Source: Nevskia sp035651715 (lineage in GTDB: Bacteria > Pseudomonadota > Gammaproteobacteria > Nevskiales > Nevskiaceae). Taken from it: a stretch of DNA of 62,637 nucleotides. Below, piece after piece: positions 51,429 to 62,146 of this stretch. Position 1 is the first letter of the stretch; each line of letters opens with the position of its first letter. The translations under genes and the position numbers were made by a program. Location of the stretch: assembly GCA_035651715.1 (NCBI GenBank), contig DASRFD010000006.1, positions 1 to 62,637 on the forward strand, written 5' to 3'. Below the pieces are notes generated by a model, which worked only from the letters and a program-made list of their open reading frames with translations, did no database searches and was not told the origin of the DNA.

Positions 51429-53078
51429 ATGAAACAGCACAGGAAGCTGGGCTTGGCGTGCGCCGTCCTGTTGTGCGCCGCCAGCGGCGCTGCCCAGGCG
51501 CTGGACCGGCCGCTGCGGGTCTGCGCCGACCCCGGCAACATGCCGCTGTCCAACGACAAGGGCGAAGGCTTCGAGAACAAGATCGCGCAGGTGATCGCGG
51601 ATCAGCTCGGCGTCGGCCTGACCTATTACTACCGTCCCTTCATCGAGCGCGGCCTGACCCGCACCACGCTGGATGCCGACGAATGCGATCTGATGATCGA
51701 CATGCCGGCGGACGCGGAGCGGGTGATGACCACGGTGCCGCTGTACCGGACCAGCTTCGTGCTGGTGTACCGCAAGGACAGCGGGCTGGACATCAGGAAC
51801 CTCGACGACCCGGCGCTGAAGAAGCTGCGGGTCGGGGTCTACCAGACCTCGGCGATCCGCGAGGCCCTGGCCCAGCACGACGTGAAGAGCAATACCGTCG
51901 TGCACTACCTCAGCCACGACGCCGACCTGGTCCCCGAGGACCAGCCGTCCTGGCAGGTGCAGCAGGTGATCGACGGCAAGCTCGACGTCGCCGCCGTGTG
52001 GGGCCCGATGGCGAGCTGGTACCAGGCCGTGAAGCAGGCGCCGCTGGTGATCCAGCCGACCAACCTGATGGACGACAATGTGCCGATGGAGTTCGACATG
52101 GCGCTGGCGGTGCGCATGCGCAACCGCCAGCTGCACGACCAGGTCGAGCAGGCGATGAAGCAGCAGGCCGACAGGATCAAGGCGATCCTGGTGCAGTACG
52201 GCGTGCCGCTGCTCAAGTGCGATGAATGCCTGATCAGCGGCGAGCTGCCGGCGCACGGCCCTTACGCGCCGCCCAGGCCGCAGCGCGTCACCGCCTCGGC
52301 CGAGCCCGGCGTCAGCATCGCCACCCTGGAGGAATGGCTGAAGCAAGGCGCCAAGGTCAACGACGAGCTGAACAACGCGGTGATCGCCGACGACCCGGTG
52401 CGCGTCGCCTACCTGGTCGAGAAAAAGCACGCCGACATCAACGCCCGCGACCTGCAGGGCTACACGCCGCTGCTCAACGCCATCCGCAAGACCTCGCCGG
52501 CGATGGTGCGTTACCTGGTCGACCATCACGCCGACGTCAACCGCGCCGACCGCGACGGCTGGAGCCCGCTGATGACCGCCGCCTGGATGGACGACGGCGA
52601 CACGGCGCGGCTGCTGGTGGCTCACCACGCCAGCCTGAGCGCAAAGACTCCGCAGGGGCTGACACCGCTGGCCATCGCCGCGCAGTACGGCAAGGAAGTG
52701 GCGGCAGTCGCCCTGGTGCAGGCCGGCTCGGACGTGAACCAGAAAGTCGGCAGCGGCTATACGCCGCTGATGCTGGCGGTGGCGGGCCACGCCGACGGCG
52801 CGGCCAAGGCGTTGATCGATCACGGCGCCGACGTCAATGCGCGCAACGCCGGCGGCGTCACCGCGCTGATGATCGCCGCCGCCCAGAACCAGCCGGACCT
52901 GGCGAAGCTGCTGCTGGTCGCGGGCGCCGACGCCACGGTGCGCAACGAAAGCGGCAAGACCGCGCTGGCCATCGCCCGCGACAAGGACAACCAGGCCGTC
53001 GTCAAGCTGCTGGAGGACGCGGTGCCGCGCACCGGCTCCTCCTCCAGCGCCGGTCCCGGGCAGGAAGCCCGCGGCTGA
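51429..53078 (+). CDS. xoxJ: XoxJ-like periplasmic binding protein fused to ankyrin repeats
   Basis: A 549-aa protein in two parts. Residues 1-25 are a signal peptide. About 28-275 form an extracellular solute-binding (family 3) fold of the MoxJ/XoxJ type, opening LRVCADPGNMPLSNDKGEGFENKI-like (split here as LRVCADPGNMPLSN and GEGFENKIAQ). Then, from about 300 to 540, come six to seven ankyrin repeats (for example DLQGYTPLLNAIRK, DGWSPLMTAAWMDD, QGLTPLAIAAQYG, GVTALMIAAAQ). XoxJ normally ends after the binding domain (about 280-300 aa). XoxJ is thought to help XoxF mature or activate; the ankyrin part could add a protein-docking surface in the periplasm. GAGGAG precedes the ATG. Confidence 0.88.
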   Translation: MKQHRKLGLACAVLLCAASGAAQALDRPLRVCADPGNMPLSNDKGEGFENKIAQVIADQLGVGLTYYYRPFIERGLTRTTLDADECDLMIDMPADAERVMTTVPLYRTSFVLVYRKDSGLDIRNLDDPALKKLRVGVYQTSAIREALAQHDVKSNTVVHYLSHDADLVPEDQPSWQVQQVIDGKLDVAAVWGPMASWYQAVKQAPLVIQPTNLMDDNVPMEFDMALAVRMRNRQLHDQVEQAMKQQADRIKAILVQYGVPLLKCDECLISGELPAHGPYAPPRPQRVTASAEPGVSIATLEEWLKQGAKVNDELNNAVIADDPVRVAYLVEKKHADINARDLQGYTPLLNAIRKTSPAMVRYLVDHHADVNRADRDGWSPLMTAAWMDDGDTARLLVAHHASLSAKTPQGLTPLAIAAQYGKEVAAVALVQAGSDVNQKVGSGYTPLMLAVAGHADGAAKALIDHGADVNARNAGGVTALMIAAAQNQPDLAKLLLVAGADATVRNESGKTALAIARDKDNQAVVKLLEDAVPRTGSSSSAGPGQEARG

Positions 53079-53115
53079 TTCCCCCGCAGTGTTCAACCAG
53101 GACAAGGAGATCGCA

Positions 53116-53643
53116 GTGCTGAACAAAGTATTCGCTGGCGCCGTCGTGGTGCTGATCGTGGCGGCGGCCGCCTGCGCCCAGGACAAGGGCTCTTCCGACA
53201 ATGCCGCGCCGCAGGCGCAGGCTGCCGTCGCCATGACGCCGGTCGACCGGGCCAAGGCGACGAAGCAGGGCGAGCTGAAGAACCCGTACAAGGACGACAA
53301 CGCGGACATCGTGGCGCAGGGCCAGAAGCTGTTCATGCATGCCGGCTGCAACGGCTGCCACGGCGGCAACGGCGGCGGCGGCATGTGCCCGCCGCTGACC
53401 AACGACACCTGGGTCTACGGCGGCGACGACGACACCCTGTTCCGCCTGGTGACCCTGGGCAGCGACGAACTGCAGAAGCAGGGCTACAGCCGCAAGGGCC
53501 ACGAGAACGTGGTGGGGCCGATGCCGCCGCACGGGACCATCGTTAAGACCGACGACGACCTGTGGAAGATCATCACCTTCATCCGCTCCAATTATCACGG
53601 CAGCCCGGACCACAAGTTCGGCGACAAGCCGGCGGCGCCGTGA
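53116..53643 (+). CDS. xoxG: XoxG-like cytochrome c
   Basis: A 175-aa monohaem cytochrome c, with an N-terminal hydrophobic segment, haem-binding C78-N-G-C81-H82 and a likely axial methionine in VGPMPPHG. The context (after xoxF and xoxJ) and the GGGMCPPLTNDTWVYGGDD block point to the XoxG/cytochrome cL electron acceptor of methanol dehydrogenase. The start is a GTG at 53116 with AAGGAGA just upstream; an earlier ATG (53089) lacks both. The signal could be cleaved at ACA-Q; a lipoprotein is less likely. Confidence 0.85.
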   Translation: MLNKVFAGAVVVLIVAAAACAQDKGSSDNAAPQAQAAVAMTPVDRAKATKQGELKNPYKDDNADIVAQGQKLFMHAGCNGCHGGNGGGGMCPPLTNDTWVYGGDDDTLFRLVTLGSDELQKQGYSRKGHENVVGPMPPHGTIVKTDDDLWKIITFIRSNYHGSPDHKFGDKPAAP

Positions 53644-53781
53644 GCGGGTGGAGCAGGCCTGTGTCACTCCTGTCCCAGGGCTGTGGCGCGGCCGGCTCCA
53701 GGCCGCGAACGGCCGCCCGCATCGCCTGAAGTAGGCACAGCAAGCACATGAATTCATTGATTGTTGACGGCGCGAAAAAGC

Positions 53782-53796
53782 TGGCACGCGGGCTGC
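53782..53796 (+). promoter_or_regulatory. sigma-54 promoter upstream of formaldehyde dehydrogenase
   Basis: TGGCACGCGGGCTGC has a perfect -24 TGGCACG, a -12 CTGC and 10 nt between GG and GC. It lies 73 bp before the gene start. A TGTGTC/TGTCCC pair about 110-120 bp upstream (53660-53676) is a possible activator site. Confidence 0.6.
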
Positions 53797-53869
53797 TTCC
53801 AGGAAGCTGCCCGGAGCTCGATACCGGTGCCGGCGCCGCCGGAACAAAGAAAGGAAGGAGACCGCGAAC

Positions 53870-54979
53870 ATGAAGTCGAGAGCCGCAGTCGCATGGGAAG
53901 CCGGCAAGCCCCTGTCGATCGAGGAAGTGGACGTCGCCGCGCCCAAGGCGGGCGAGGTGCTGGTCAAGGTGGTTGCCACCGGCGTTTGCCACACCGACGC
54001 CTTCACCCTGTCCGGCAAGGACCCCGAAGGCCTGTTCCCGGTGATCCTGGGACATGAGGGCGGCGGCATCGTGCAGGAAGTGGGCGCGGGCGTGAAAAGC
54101 GTCAAGCCCGGCGACCACGTCATCCCGCTGTACACGCCGGAATGCGGCGAGTGCAAGTTCTGCAAGTCCGGCAAGACCAATCTGTGCCAGAAAATCCGCA
54201 CCACCCAGGGCAAGGGCCTGATGCCGGACGGCACCACGCGCTTCTCCCACAAGGGCAAGCCGATCCTGCACTACATGGGCACCAGCACCTTCTCCGAGTA
54301 CACGGTGATGCCGGAGATCTCGGTGGCCAAGATCAACCCCAAGGCGCCGCTGGACAAGGTCTGCCTGCTGGGCTGCGGCATCACCACCGGCATCGGCGCG
54401 GTGCTCAACACCGCCAAGGTCCCGCCTGGTTCCAGCGTGGCGGTGTTCGGCCTCGGCGGCATCGGCCTGTCGGTGGTGCAGGGCGCGGTGATGGCCAAGG
54501 CCGGACGCATCCTCGCCATCGACACCAACCCCGACAAGTTCGCCATGGCCAAGGCCCTCGGCGCCACCGACTGCGTCAACCCCAAGGACTACGACGTGCC
54601 GATCCAGCAGGCCATCGTCGACCTCACCGACGGCGGCGTCGACTACTCGTTCGAGTGCATCGGCAACGTCAACGTGATGCGCTCGGCGCTGGAGTGCTGC
54701 CACAAGGGCTGGGGCGAGTCGATCATCATCGGCGTGGCCGGCGCCGGCGAGGAAATCCGCACGCGGCCGTTCCAACTGGTCACCGGCCGTGTCTGGCGCG
54801 GCTCCGCCTTCGGCGGCGTCAAGGGCCGCTCGCAGCTGCCCGGCTACGTCGACCGCTACCTCCAGGGCGAGATCAAGATCGACGAGATGATCACCGAGGT
54901 GCTGCCGCTGGAGGACATCAACAAGGCCTTCGACCTGATGCACGAAGGCAAGGTGATCCGCTCGGTGATCCGCTTCTGA
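53870..54979 (+). CDS. frmA: S-(hydroxymethyl)glutathione dehydrogenase / class III alcohol dehydrogenase
   Basis: A 369-aa zinc alcohol dehydrogenase of class III (glutathione-dependent formaldehyde dehydrogenase). The catalytic zinc site includes Cys in VCHTDAF and GHEGGG; the structural zinc is held by four Cys in CGECKFCKSGKTNLC (about 92-106). The NAD fold has GLGGIGLSVVQGA. The C-terminal GSAFGGVKGRSQLPG is typical of class III. It oxidises S-hydroxymethylglutathione to S-formylglutathione, feeding FghA. Confidence 0.96.
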   Translation: MKSRAAVAWEAGKPLSIEEVDVAAPKAGEVLVKVVATGVCHTDAFTLSGKDPEGLFPVILGHEGGGIVQEVGAGVKSVKPGDHVIPLYTPECGECKFCKSGKTNLCQKIRTTQGKGLMPDGTTRFSHKGKPILHYMGTSTFSEYTVMPEISVAKINPKAPLDKVCLLGCGITTGIGAVLNTAKVPPGSSVAVFGLGGIGLSVVQGAVMAKAGRILAIDTNPDKFAMAKALGATDCVNPKDYDVPIQQAIVDLTDGGVDYSFECIGNVNVMRSALECCHKGWGESIIIGVAGAGEEIRTRPFQLVTGRVWRGSAFGGVKGRSQLPGYVDRYLQGEIKIDEMITEVLPLEDINKAFDLMHEGKVIRSVIRF

Positions 54980-55280
54980 AGATGCGCGGCCATTTCGCCA
55001 TGGCTGCGGCTGCACCGGTGGCGCGCCGGCCTGGCCGGCCGCGAGCCGCCGTCCCGGCGCCGATGCAGCGCAGGGGTTTGATGCCGAATAAGAAAATACC
55101 GCCAGCCGGTGCTTTCCCCGGGGAGTCAACCGCAGTACGCTGCGTGGACAACAGCGACGGTTCTATGCCACGCAGCACGGAGAGGTCCTGTCCAGCCCCA
55201 CGGGCCGCAGGTCTCCGCCGTCGCCGACCCCAGCCGGAATGCATGCGTGCATTGCGGAACAAGCGACGGAGGAAAGGGCC
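54980..55280. other. 301-bp gap before the sigma-54 activator gene, with long dyad
   Basis: No gene is seen. A 9-bp perfect inverted repeat GCTGCGTGG / CCACGCAGC (55139-55147 and 55168-55176, 20-nt spacer) is the main landmark. It lies about 105-140 bp upstream of the activator start and could be an autoregulatory site. The start at 55281 is set by GGAGGAAAG. Confidence 0.4.
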
Positions 55281-57320
<2,040 letters not shown>

Positions 57321-57490
57321 AGGGCGGACATGATCGGCAGGCCAGACTCCGACATGCGCAGGATCTCCGGACCCTCCACCGCATCCTGCCTGGCCGCCCT
57401 GCAACATGCCCGGTCGCGCCATACGCGGCGCGCACCGGTGCTGCACCCGATCGTAAAACCCCACAAATCAGTCCCAATGGAGGAGTTGCC

Positions 57491-57550
57491 ATGAGCCCGA
57501 AGAGCAAGCCCGCAGTCGCAGCCACCGCTTTCGCCACCAGGGGAGGGTGA
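57491..57550 (+). CDS. possible 19-residue leader ORF before gfa
   Basis: A 19-codon frame (MSPKSKPAVAATAFATRGG) has a strong ribosome binding site (GGAGGAG, 6 nt away) and ends 3 nt before the gfa ATG. It has no Glu/Tyr pair, so it is not PqqA. It may be a leader for translational coupling of gfa or chance. Confidence 0.3.
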   Translation: MSPKSKPAVAATAFATRGG

Positions 57551-57553
57551 GCC

Positions 57554-58126
57554 ATGGCCATTTCCATTCATCCCGCGGTGGACGGCGGCATCAAGCCCGC
57601 GGCCAAGGATTTCGCCGGCGGCACCCTGGTGTGCAAGTGCGCGCAGGACCCGGTGGAGGTGCGCCTTGATTCGCAGACGGCGCACAACCACGCCTGCGGC
57701 TGCACCAAGTGCTGGAAGCCCAAGGGCGCGCTGTTCTCGGTGGTCGCGGTGGTGCCCAAGGACAAGGTCACCGTCACCAAGAACGCGCAGAAGCTGGCCG
57801 TCGTCGACCCGAACGCGGTGATCCAGCGCCATGCCTGCAAGGCCTGCGGCACGCACATGTACGGCCGCATCGAGAACACCAAGCACGCCTTTTATGGCCT
57901 GGACTTCGTGCATACCGAGCTGTCGCCGCAGTCGGGCTGGTCGGCGCCGGGCTTCGCCGCCTTCGTCTCCTCGATCATCGAGTCGGGCTTCGACCCGAAC
58001 CGCATGGGCGAGGTGCGCAGCACGCTGAAGAGCCTGGGCCTGGAGCCGTACGACTGCCTCAACCCGCCGCTGATGGACGCGCTCGCCACCCAGGCGGCCA
58101 AGCTGTCGGGGGTGCTGAAGGCCTAG
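57554..58126 (+). CDS. gfa: S-(hydroxymethyl)glutathione synthase (glutathione-dependent formaldehyde-activating enzyme)
   Basis: A 190-aa zinc protein of the Gfa family, which speeds formation of S-hydroxymethylglutathione from formaldehyde and glutathione. Zinc ligands are visible as C27-K-C29, C48-G-C50-TK-C53 and C95-KA-C98-G. Length matches the ~190-aa family norm. It is the entry step for the formaldehyde dehydrogenase at 53870 and FghA at 48228. The GGGAGGGTGA ribosome binding site precedes the ATG. Confidence 0.94.
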   Translation: MAISIHPAVDGGIKPAAKDFAGGTLVCKCAQDPVEVRLDSQTAHNHACGCTKCWKPKGALFSVVAVVPKDKVTVTKNAQKLAVVDPNAVIQRHACKACGTHMYGRIENTKHAFYGLDFVHTELSPQSGWSAPGFAAFVSSIIESGFDPNRMGEVRSTLKSLGLEPYDCLNPPLMDALATQAAKLSGVLKA

Positions 58127-58139
58127 TGCTCCGCCGGAT

Positions 58140-58166
58140 GGGCCGGTCCCGATCGGGGACCGGCCC
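58140..58166 (+). terminator. strong hairpin after gfa
   Basis: GGGCCGGTCCC / GGGACCGGCCC form a perfect 11-bp stem with a 5-nt loop, 13 bp after the gfa stop. No T-tract follows, so it could be a terminator needing Rho or an mRNA-stabilising 3' structure. Confidence 0.5.
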
Positions 58167-58300
58167 GTCCAGGCTCCGCGCCGCACACGGCGCCCAAAGC
58201 CCTGCCGGCTGTGCCATGCCCGGCGGGGCGGTCGCGTTGCCGCCACCCGGAGCGGATGGTGGTGGTGCCGCACCATCAGTCACCAACCGGAGGATCGTGG

Positions 58301-59257
58301 ATGCAGAGGCTGCTTGCGGGAGGATTGACGCTGTCATTGCTTGGCCTCGGCCTTCCGGCATATGCCGAGCTCGCGTACGTGCCCAATGCCGGGTCCGGCA
58401 CCATCTCGGTGATCGATACCGCCACCGACGAGGTGGTACGCACCCTGGCCGGCGAAGGCTCCCTGGGCAAGAAACTGGAAGGCGCGGCGGTGAGCGCCGA
58501 CGGCAAGCGGGTGCTGGTGGTCGATGCGCCGGCCGACGCGGTGCTGGCGGTCGACGCGCAGAGCGGCAAGCTGATCAAGTCCATCCCGGCCGGCAAGAGC
58601 CCGGAAGGCATCCAGATTTCGGCCGACGGCAGGACCGCCGCGGCCTGCGCCGAGGATTCCAACGAGGCGGTGCTGATCGACGTGCAGCGCCTCGAGCCGG
58701 TCAAGGCCATCGCCCTGCAGGGCAGGAACCCGGAGCACTGCGTGTTCAGCCCGGACGGCCGCTGGCTCCTGGTGAGCAACGAGAACAGCGACAACGTCGA
58801 CGTGATCGACCTGGCGCAGCGCAAGTCGGTCGCCCTCATCGCCGGCGACGGGCATCCCCGCGGCATGGCGATCACGCCCGACGGCCGGTTCGCCTACATC
58901 GCCAACGAGGGCACGGCCTCGGTCCAGGTAGTGTCGATGGGCGACTGGAAAGTCGTGAAGCAGATCGCCACCGGCCTGCGCAGCGCCGGCGCCCTGGCCA
59001 GCCCCGACGGCAGCCGCGTCTACATCGCCAACGGCGGAGCGGGGACGGTGTCGGTGATCGACACGCGCAGCAACGAGGTGGTCGCGACCGTCCCGGTCGG
59101 CCAGCGCCCCTGGAACATGGCGATCACCCACGACGGCGCCAAGCTTTACGTGGCCAACGGCCGTTCCAACAGCGTATCGGTGATCGATACGGCGAACAAC
59201 CGGGTGACCCGGACGATCGAGGTGGGTAAGCTGCCCTGGGGCGTGGCGATCCGCTGA
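58301..59257 (+). CDS. YVTN-type beta-propeller protein (PQQ-catabolism-associated)
   Basis: A 318-aa exported protein. Residues 1-22 are a signal peptide (ending AYA). The remainder is a seven-bladed YVTN propeller, with repeats such as AYVPNAGSGTISVIDTATDEV, VYIANGGAGTVSVIDTRSNEV and LYVANGRSNSVSVIDTANNRV, quoted here in part only. It matches the group of PQQ-dependent-catabolism-associated beta-propellers that sit beside quinoprotein alcohol dehydrogenases. Its role is unknown; a periplasmic accessory to XoxF is inferred from position. GGAGGAT precedes the ATG. Confidence 0.87.
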   Translation: MQRLLAGGLTLSLLGLGLPAYAELAYVPNAGSGTISVIDTATDEVVRTLAGEGSLGKKLEGAAVSADGKRVLVVDAPADAVLAVDAQSGKLIKSIPAGKSPEGIQISADGRTAAACAEDSNEAVLIDVQRLEPVKAIALQGRNPEHCVFSPDGRWLLVSNENSDNVDVIDLAQRKSVALIAGDGHPRGMAITPDGRFAYIANEGTASVQVVSMGDWKVVKQIATGLRSAGALASPDGSRVYIANGGAGTVSVIDTRSNEVVATVPVGQRPWNMAITHDGAKLYVANGRSNSVSVIDTANNRVTRTIEVGKLPWGVAIR

Positions 59258-59271
59258 ACCGGCAGACCGCT

Positions 59272-59483
59272 TCAGCCGAACACCGCAATCCCGGCGCGGG
59301 CGGCGACGCGCACCAGCTGCGCGGTGTTGGCGGCGCCGAGCTTCTGGCGGATGGCGGACTGCAGGTTCGCGACGGTCTTGGCGCCGAGGCGGAGGCGCCG
59401 GCGATGGCCTCGACGGAATGACCCTGCACCAGCATCGTCAGGATTTCGAATTCCCTCGGCGACAGGGCCTTCACCGCGTCCAC
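59272..59483 (-). pseudogene. frameshifted remnant of a LuxR-type HTH regulator
   Basis: Minus-strand codons from a GTG at 59483 read VDAVKALSPREFEILTMLVQ and EAIAG, the first half of a LuxR/GerE HTH. The second half (RLRLGAKTVANLQ ... AAIRQ-like, ending RVAARAGIAVFG) continues only in another frame, down to a stop at 59272. A single missing base near 59395-59405, in a C/G-rich run, would join the two. There is no receiver domain upstream because the TonB receptor gene begins 33 bp away. It is therefore a decayed C-terminal fragment, or a sequencing indel in a gene already truncated. Confidence 0.65.
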
Positions 59484-59515
59484 CCGGGTGATACTTATAA
59501 GAGGAGGGAGTGTTC

Positions 59516-61882
59516 ATGAGGGGTTTGCTGGCGCTGCGCCTGTTCTGCGGCCTGGCCTGCGCCGGAGGCCTCGGCGCCGTGCTGGCCGACGACGCCCCGG
59601 CGGCCGGCAACCCCGCCACGGTGCTCGAGCTGCCGCAGGTGGACGTGATCGCCAACGTGCCGCTGCCGGGCCTGGGCGTGCCGCGCAACCAGATGCCGGC
59701 CAACGTGCAGACGGCGGTGAGCCGCGACCTGCAGCGCCAGCAGATCCTGGGCCTGTCGGACTTCCTCAACGGCAACTTCAGCGGCGTCAACGTCAACGAC
59801 ACCCAGGACAATCCCTTCCAGGCCGACGTCAACTACCACGGTTTCACCGCCTCGCCGCTGCTGGGCGCGCCGGAGGGCCTGTCGGTCTACCAGGACGGAG
59901 TGCGCGTCAACGAGTCCTTCGGCGATACGGTGAACTGGGACCTGATCCCGGAGAATGCCATTTCCACCATCACCCTGGTGCCGGGCTCGAACCCGGTGTT
60001 CGGCCTCAACACTCTCGGCGGGGCCCTGGCGGTGCGCACCAAGAGCGGCCATGACGACGCGGGCGCCGAGCTGCAGGCTTCCGGCGGCTCCTTCGGCCGG
60101 CGCGACTTCCAAGCGCAGGCCGGCGGCGACCTGGGCCAGTTCGACTGGTTCCTTGCCGGCAATTATTTCGACGAGGACGGCTGGCGCGACCTTTCGCCCT
60201 CGCACGTGCGCCAGCTGTTCGGCAAGCTCGGCTGGCAGGACGACAAGAGCGACGTCGATCTCAGCTATACCTGGGCCGACACCCGCCTGGTCGGCAACGG
60301 CACCACGCCGGAAAGCCTGCTGGCGGTGCGCCGCGAGGCGATCTTCAGCGCGCCGGACGCCACCGGCAATCACCTCAACTTCGCCAACCTGACCGCTACC
60401 CGCTTCCTCGCCGGACATCTGCTGCTGTCGGGCAATGCCTATTACCGCCAGCTGCAGACCCGGACCATCAACGGCAGCACCAACGGCGACTACAGCGGCG
60501 GCCCTTCCGGCGTTTCCGACGACTGCTCCGGCGCCGCCAGCCTGGACGATTTCGCCGCCTGCGCCGCGGGAATCAACCAGGCTTCGGACCTGGTGCAACG
60601 GACCCTGGGCTTCGGCGCGCAGCTGACCGAGTCGCACGATGTGGCGGGCTGGAACAACCAGGCGGTGCTGGGCATCAGCCTCGACCGCACCCGCGATCAG
60701 TTCTCCCAGTCCCAGCAGTATGCGGACGTGACCGCCGAGCGCTCGACCAGCGTGATCGACAACCCGGCAAATCCGCTGCAGGCGGTGAACTCGCTCTACG
60801 GCACCAACCAGATCTTCGGCGTGTATTTCACCGATACGCTGTCGCCGAGCAAGCTGCTGCATCTGGTGGCGTCGGCGCGCTACAACCGCAATGCCGAGGT
60901 GCTCGGCGGTTTTACCGTCGACGACGACGGCGATCGCCACCCGATCACGGTCGACCACAGCTTCCACCGCCTCAACCCCGCGCTCGGCTTCACCGTGACG
61001 CCGAGCGAAACCCTGACCCTGTTCGCGGACTACAACGAGGGCAGCCGCACGCCTACCGTGATCGAGCTGGGCTGCGCCGATCCGGCGGTGCCTTGCAGCC
61101 TGCCCAACGATTTCGCCAGCGACCCCGATCTGCAGCAGGTGGTTGCGCGCAACGTCGAGGCCGGCGCGCGCGGCGCCCTCGGCCGCTGGCTGAACTGGAG
61201 CATGGACATATTCCACACGCGCAGCAGCAACGACATCCAGTTCGTCTCCACCAGCCTCAGCCAGGGCTATTTCAGCAACGTCGGCGACACCCGGCGGCAG
61301 GGCCTGGACCTCGGCCTGGGCGGTCGCCTGGCCCGGCTCAAGTGGCATCTGGCCTACAGTTTCGTCGACGCCAGCTACCGCTCGCCGTTCGAGATCAACG
61401 CGGTGGCCAACAGCAGCGCGGACGCCGACGGCAACATCACGATCCAGCCCGGCGACCGCATCCCGCTGATCCCCCGCCATACCGGGCGCCTGGTGCTGGA
61501 CTACGCCGCCACCGAAAAGTGGAACGTCGGCGCCAACCTGATCCTGTCTTCCGGCTCCTACCTGCGCGGCAACGAGAACAACGCCAACCAGGCCGGCGCC
61601 AGCAACGGCGCCGGGAAGACGGTCCAGGGTTCCGGCCGCATCGGCGGCTATGCGGTGCTCAATCTCGACACGGATTACCGCGTGCGGCGCAACGTCGAAC
61701 TGTTCCTGCGCGTGGTCAACGTCTTCGACCGCGACTACGCCACCGCCGGCACGCTGACCACCAACCCCTTCAGCCCCGGCGGCAGCTTCCGCCCCGATCC
61801 CGCCGGCTGGACCCAGGAGAACGCCGTTTCGCCGGCGCAGCCGCGCGCGGCCTGGGGTGGGGTGCGCATCAGCTGGAATTGA
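59516..61882 (+). CDS. TonB-dependent outer-membrane receptor
   Basis: A 788-aa receptor. Residues 1-26 are a signal peptide. A plug domain (about 45-170) contains LSDFLNGNFSGVNVND and YQDGVRVNESFGDTVNWDLIP; a large beta-barrel follows, ending in RISWN as usual for the outer membrane. The ATG at 59516 has GAGGAGGGAG upstream. Next to xoxF and its accessory genes it may import the metal complex (lanthanide chelate) needed by XoxF, as known TonB receptors do in methylotrophs. Another siderophore or organic ligand is equally possible from sequence alone. Confidence 0.88.
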   Translation: MRGLLALRLFCGLACAGGLGAVLADDAPAAGNPATVLELPQVDVIANVPLPGLGVPRNQMPANVQTAVSRDLQRQQILGLSDFLNGNFSGVNVNDTQDNPFQADVNYHGFTASPLLGAPEGLSVYQDGVRVNESFGDTVNWDLIPENAISTITLVPGSNPVFGLNTLGGALAVRTKSGHDDAGAELQASGGSFGRRDFQAQAGGDLGQFDWFLAGNYFDEDGWRDLSPSHVRQLFGKLGWQDDKSDVDLSYTWADTRLVGNGTTPESLLAVRREAIFSAPDATGNHLNFANLTATRFLAGHLLLSGNAYYRQLQTRTINGSTNGDYSGGPSGVSDDCSGAASLDDFAACAAGINQASDLVQRTLGFGAQLTESHDVAGWNNQAVLGISLDRTRDQFSQSQQYADVTAERSTSVIDNPANPLQAVNSLYGTNQIFGVYFTDTLSPSKLLHLVASARYNRNAEVLGGFTVDDDGDRHPITVDHSFHRLNPALGFTVTPSETLTLFADYNEGSRTPTVIELGCADPAVPCSLPNDFASDPDLQQVVARNVEAGARGALGRWLNWSMDIFHTRSSNDIQFVSTSLSQGYFSNVGDTRRQGLDLGLGGRLARLKWHLAYSFVDASYRSPFEINAVANSSADADGNITIQPGDRIPLIPRHTGRLVLDYAATEKWNVGANLILSSGSYLRGNENNANQAGASNGAGKTVQGSGRIGGYAVLNLDTDYRVRRNVELFLRVVNVFDRDYATAGTLTTNPFSPGGSFRPDPAGWTQENAVSPAQPRAAWGGVRISWN

Positions 61883-62038
61883 CGGCGGCGGCACCGGGCG
61901 CGGCGGTTGTAGCGTTTCCGTAACAGGCTCATTGACCCATTGTTGCCTTTGTGGCTACGGCGCCTACGCATCATCCGGCATGGCCGCACAAGGCATTGTT
62001 AATACAAGGTTTTCGAAGCGGCAAAAACCCTGTTTTCC

Positions 62039-62053
62039 TGGCATATCGCTTGC
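62039..62053 (+). promoter_or_regulatory. sigma-54 promoter upstream of porin
   Basis: TGGCATATCGCTTGC matches the sigma-54 consensus almost fully: -24 TGGCATA, -12 TTGC, 10 nt between GG and GC. It is the best of the three sites and lies 93 bp before the porin ATG. Confidence 0.7.
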
Positions 62054-62146
62054 CTTTTTGGCTACGGGCGCGGGCACCACGCGTTCGCGCGGACCCAAGG
62101 CCCGCGAAATCAACAGCGATAACTAAACCCAGGAAAGGAGGAGCCG

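Noticed and set aside
57491..57550. pqqA precursor peptide
   Set aside because: The 19-residue frame has no Glu or Tyr, which are required for PQQ formation, and no pqqBCDE genes follow.
58226..58240. Sigma-54-like sequence (GGGCGGT-N4-TTGC) before the YVTN propeller gene
   Set aside because: The -24 element departs from TGGCAC at three positions; kept out of the promoter set.
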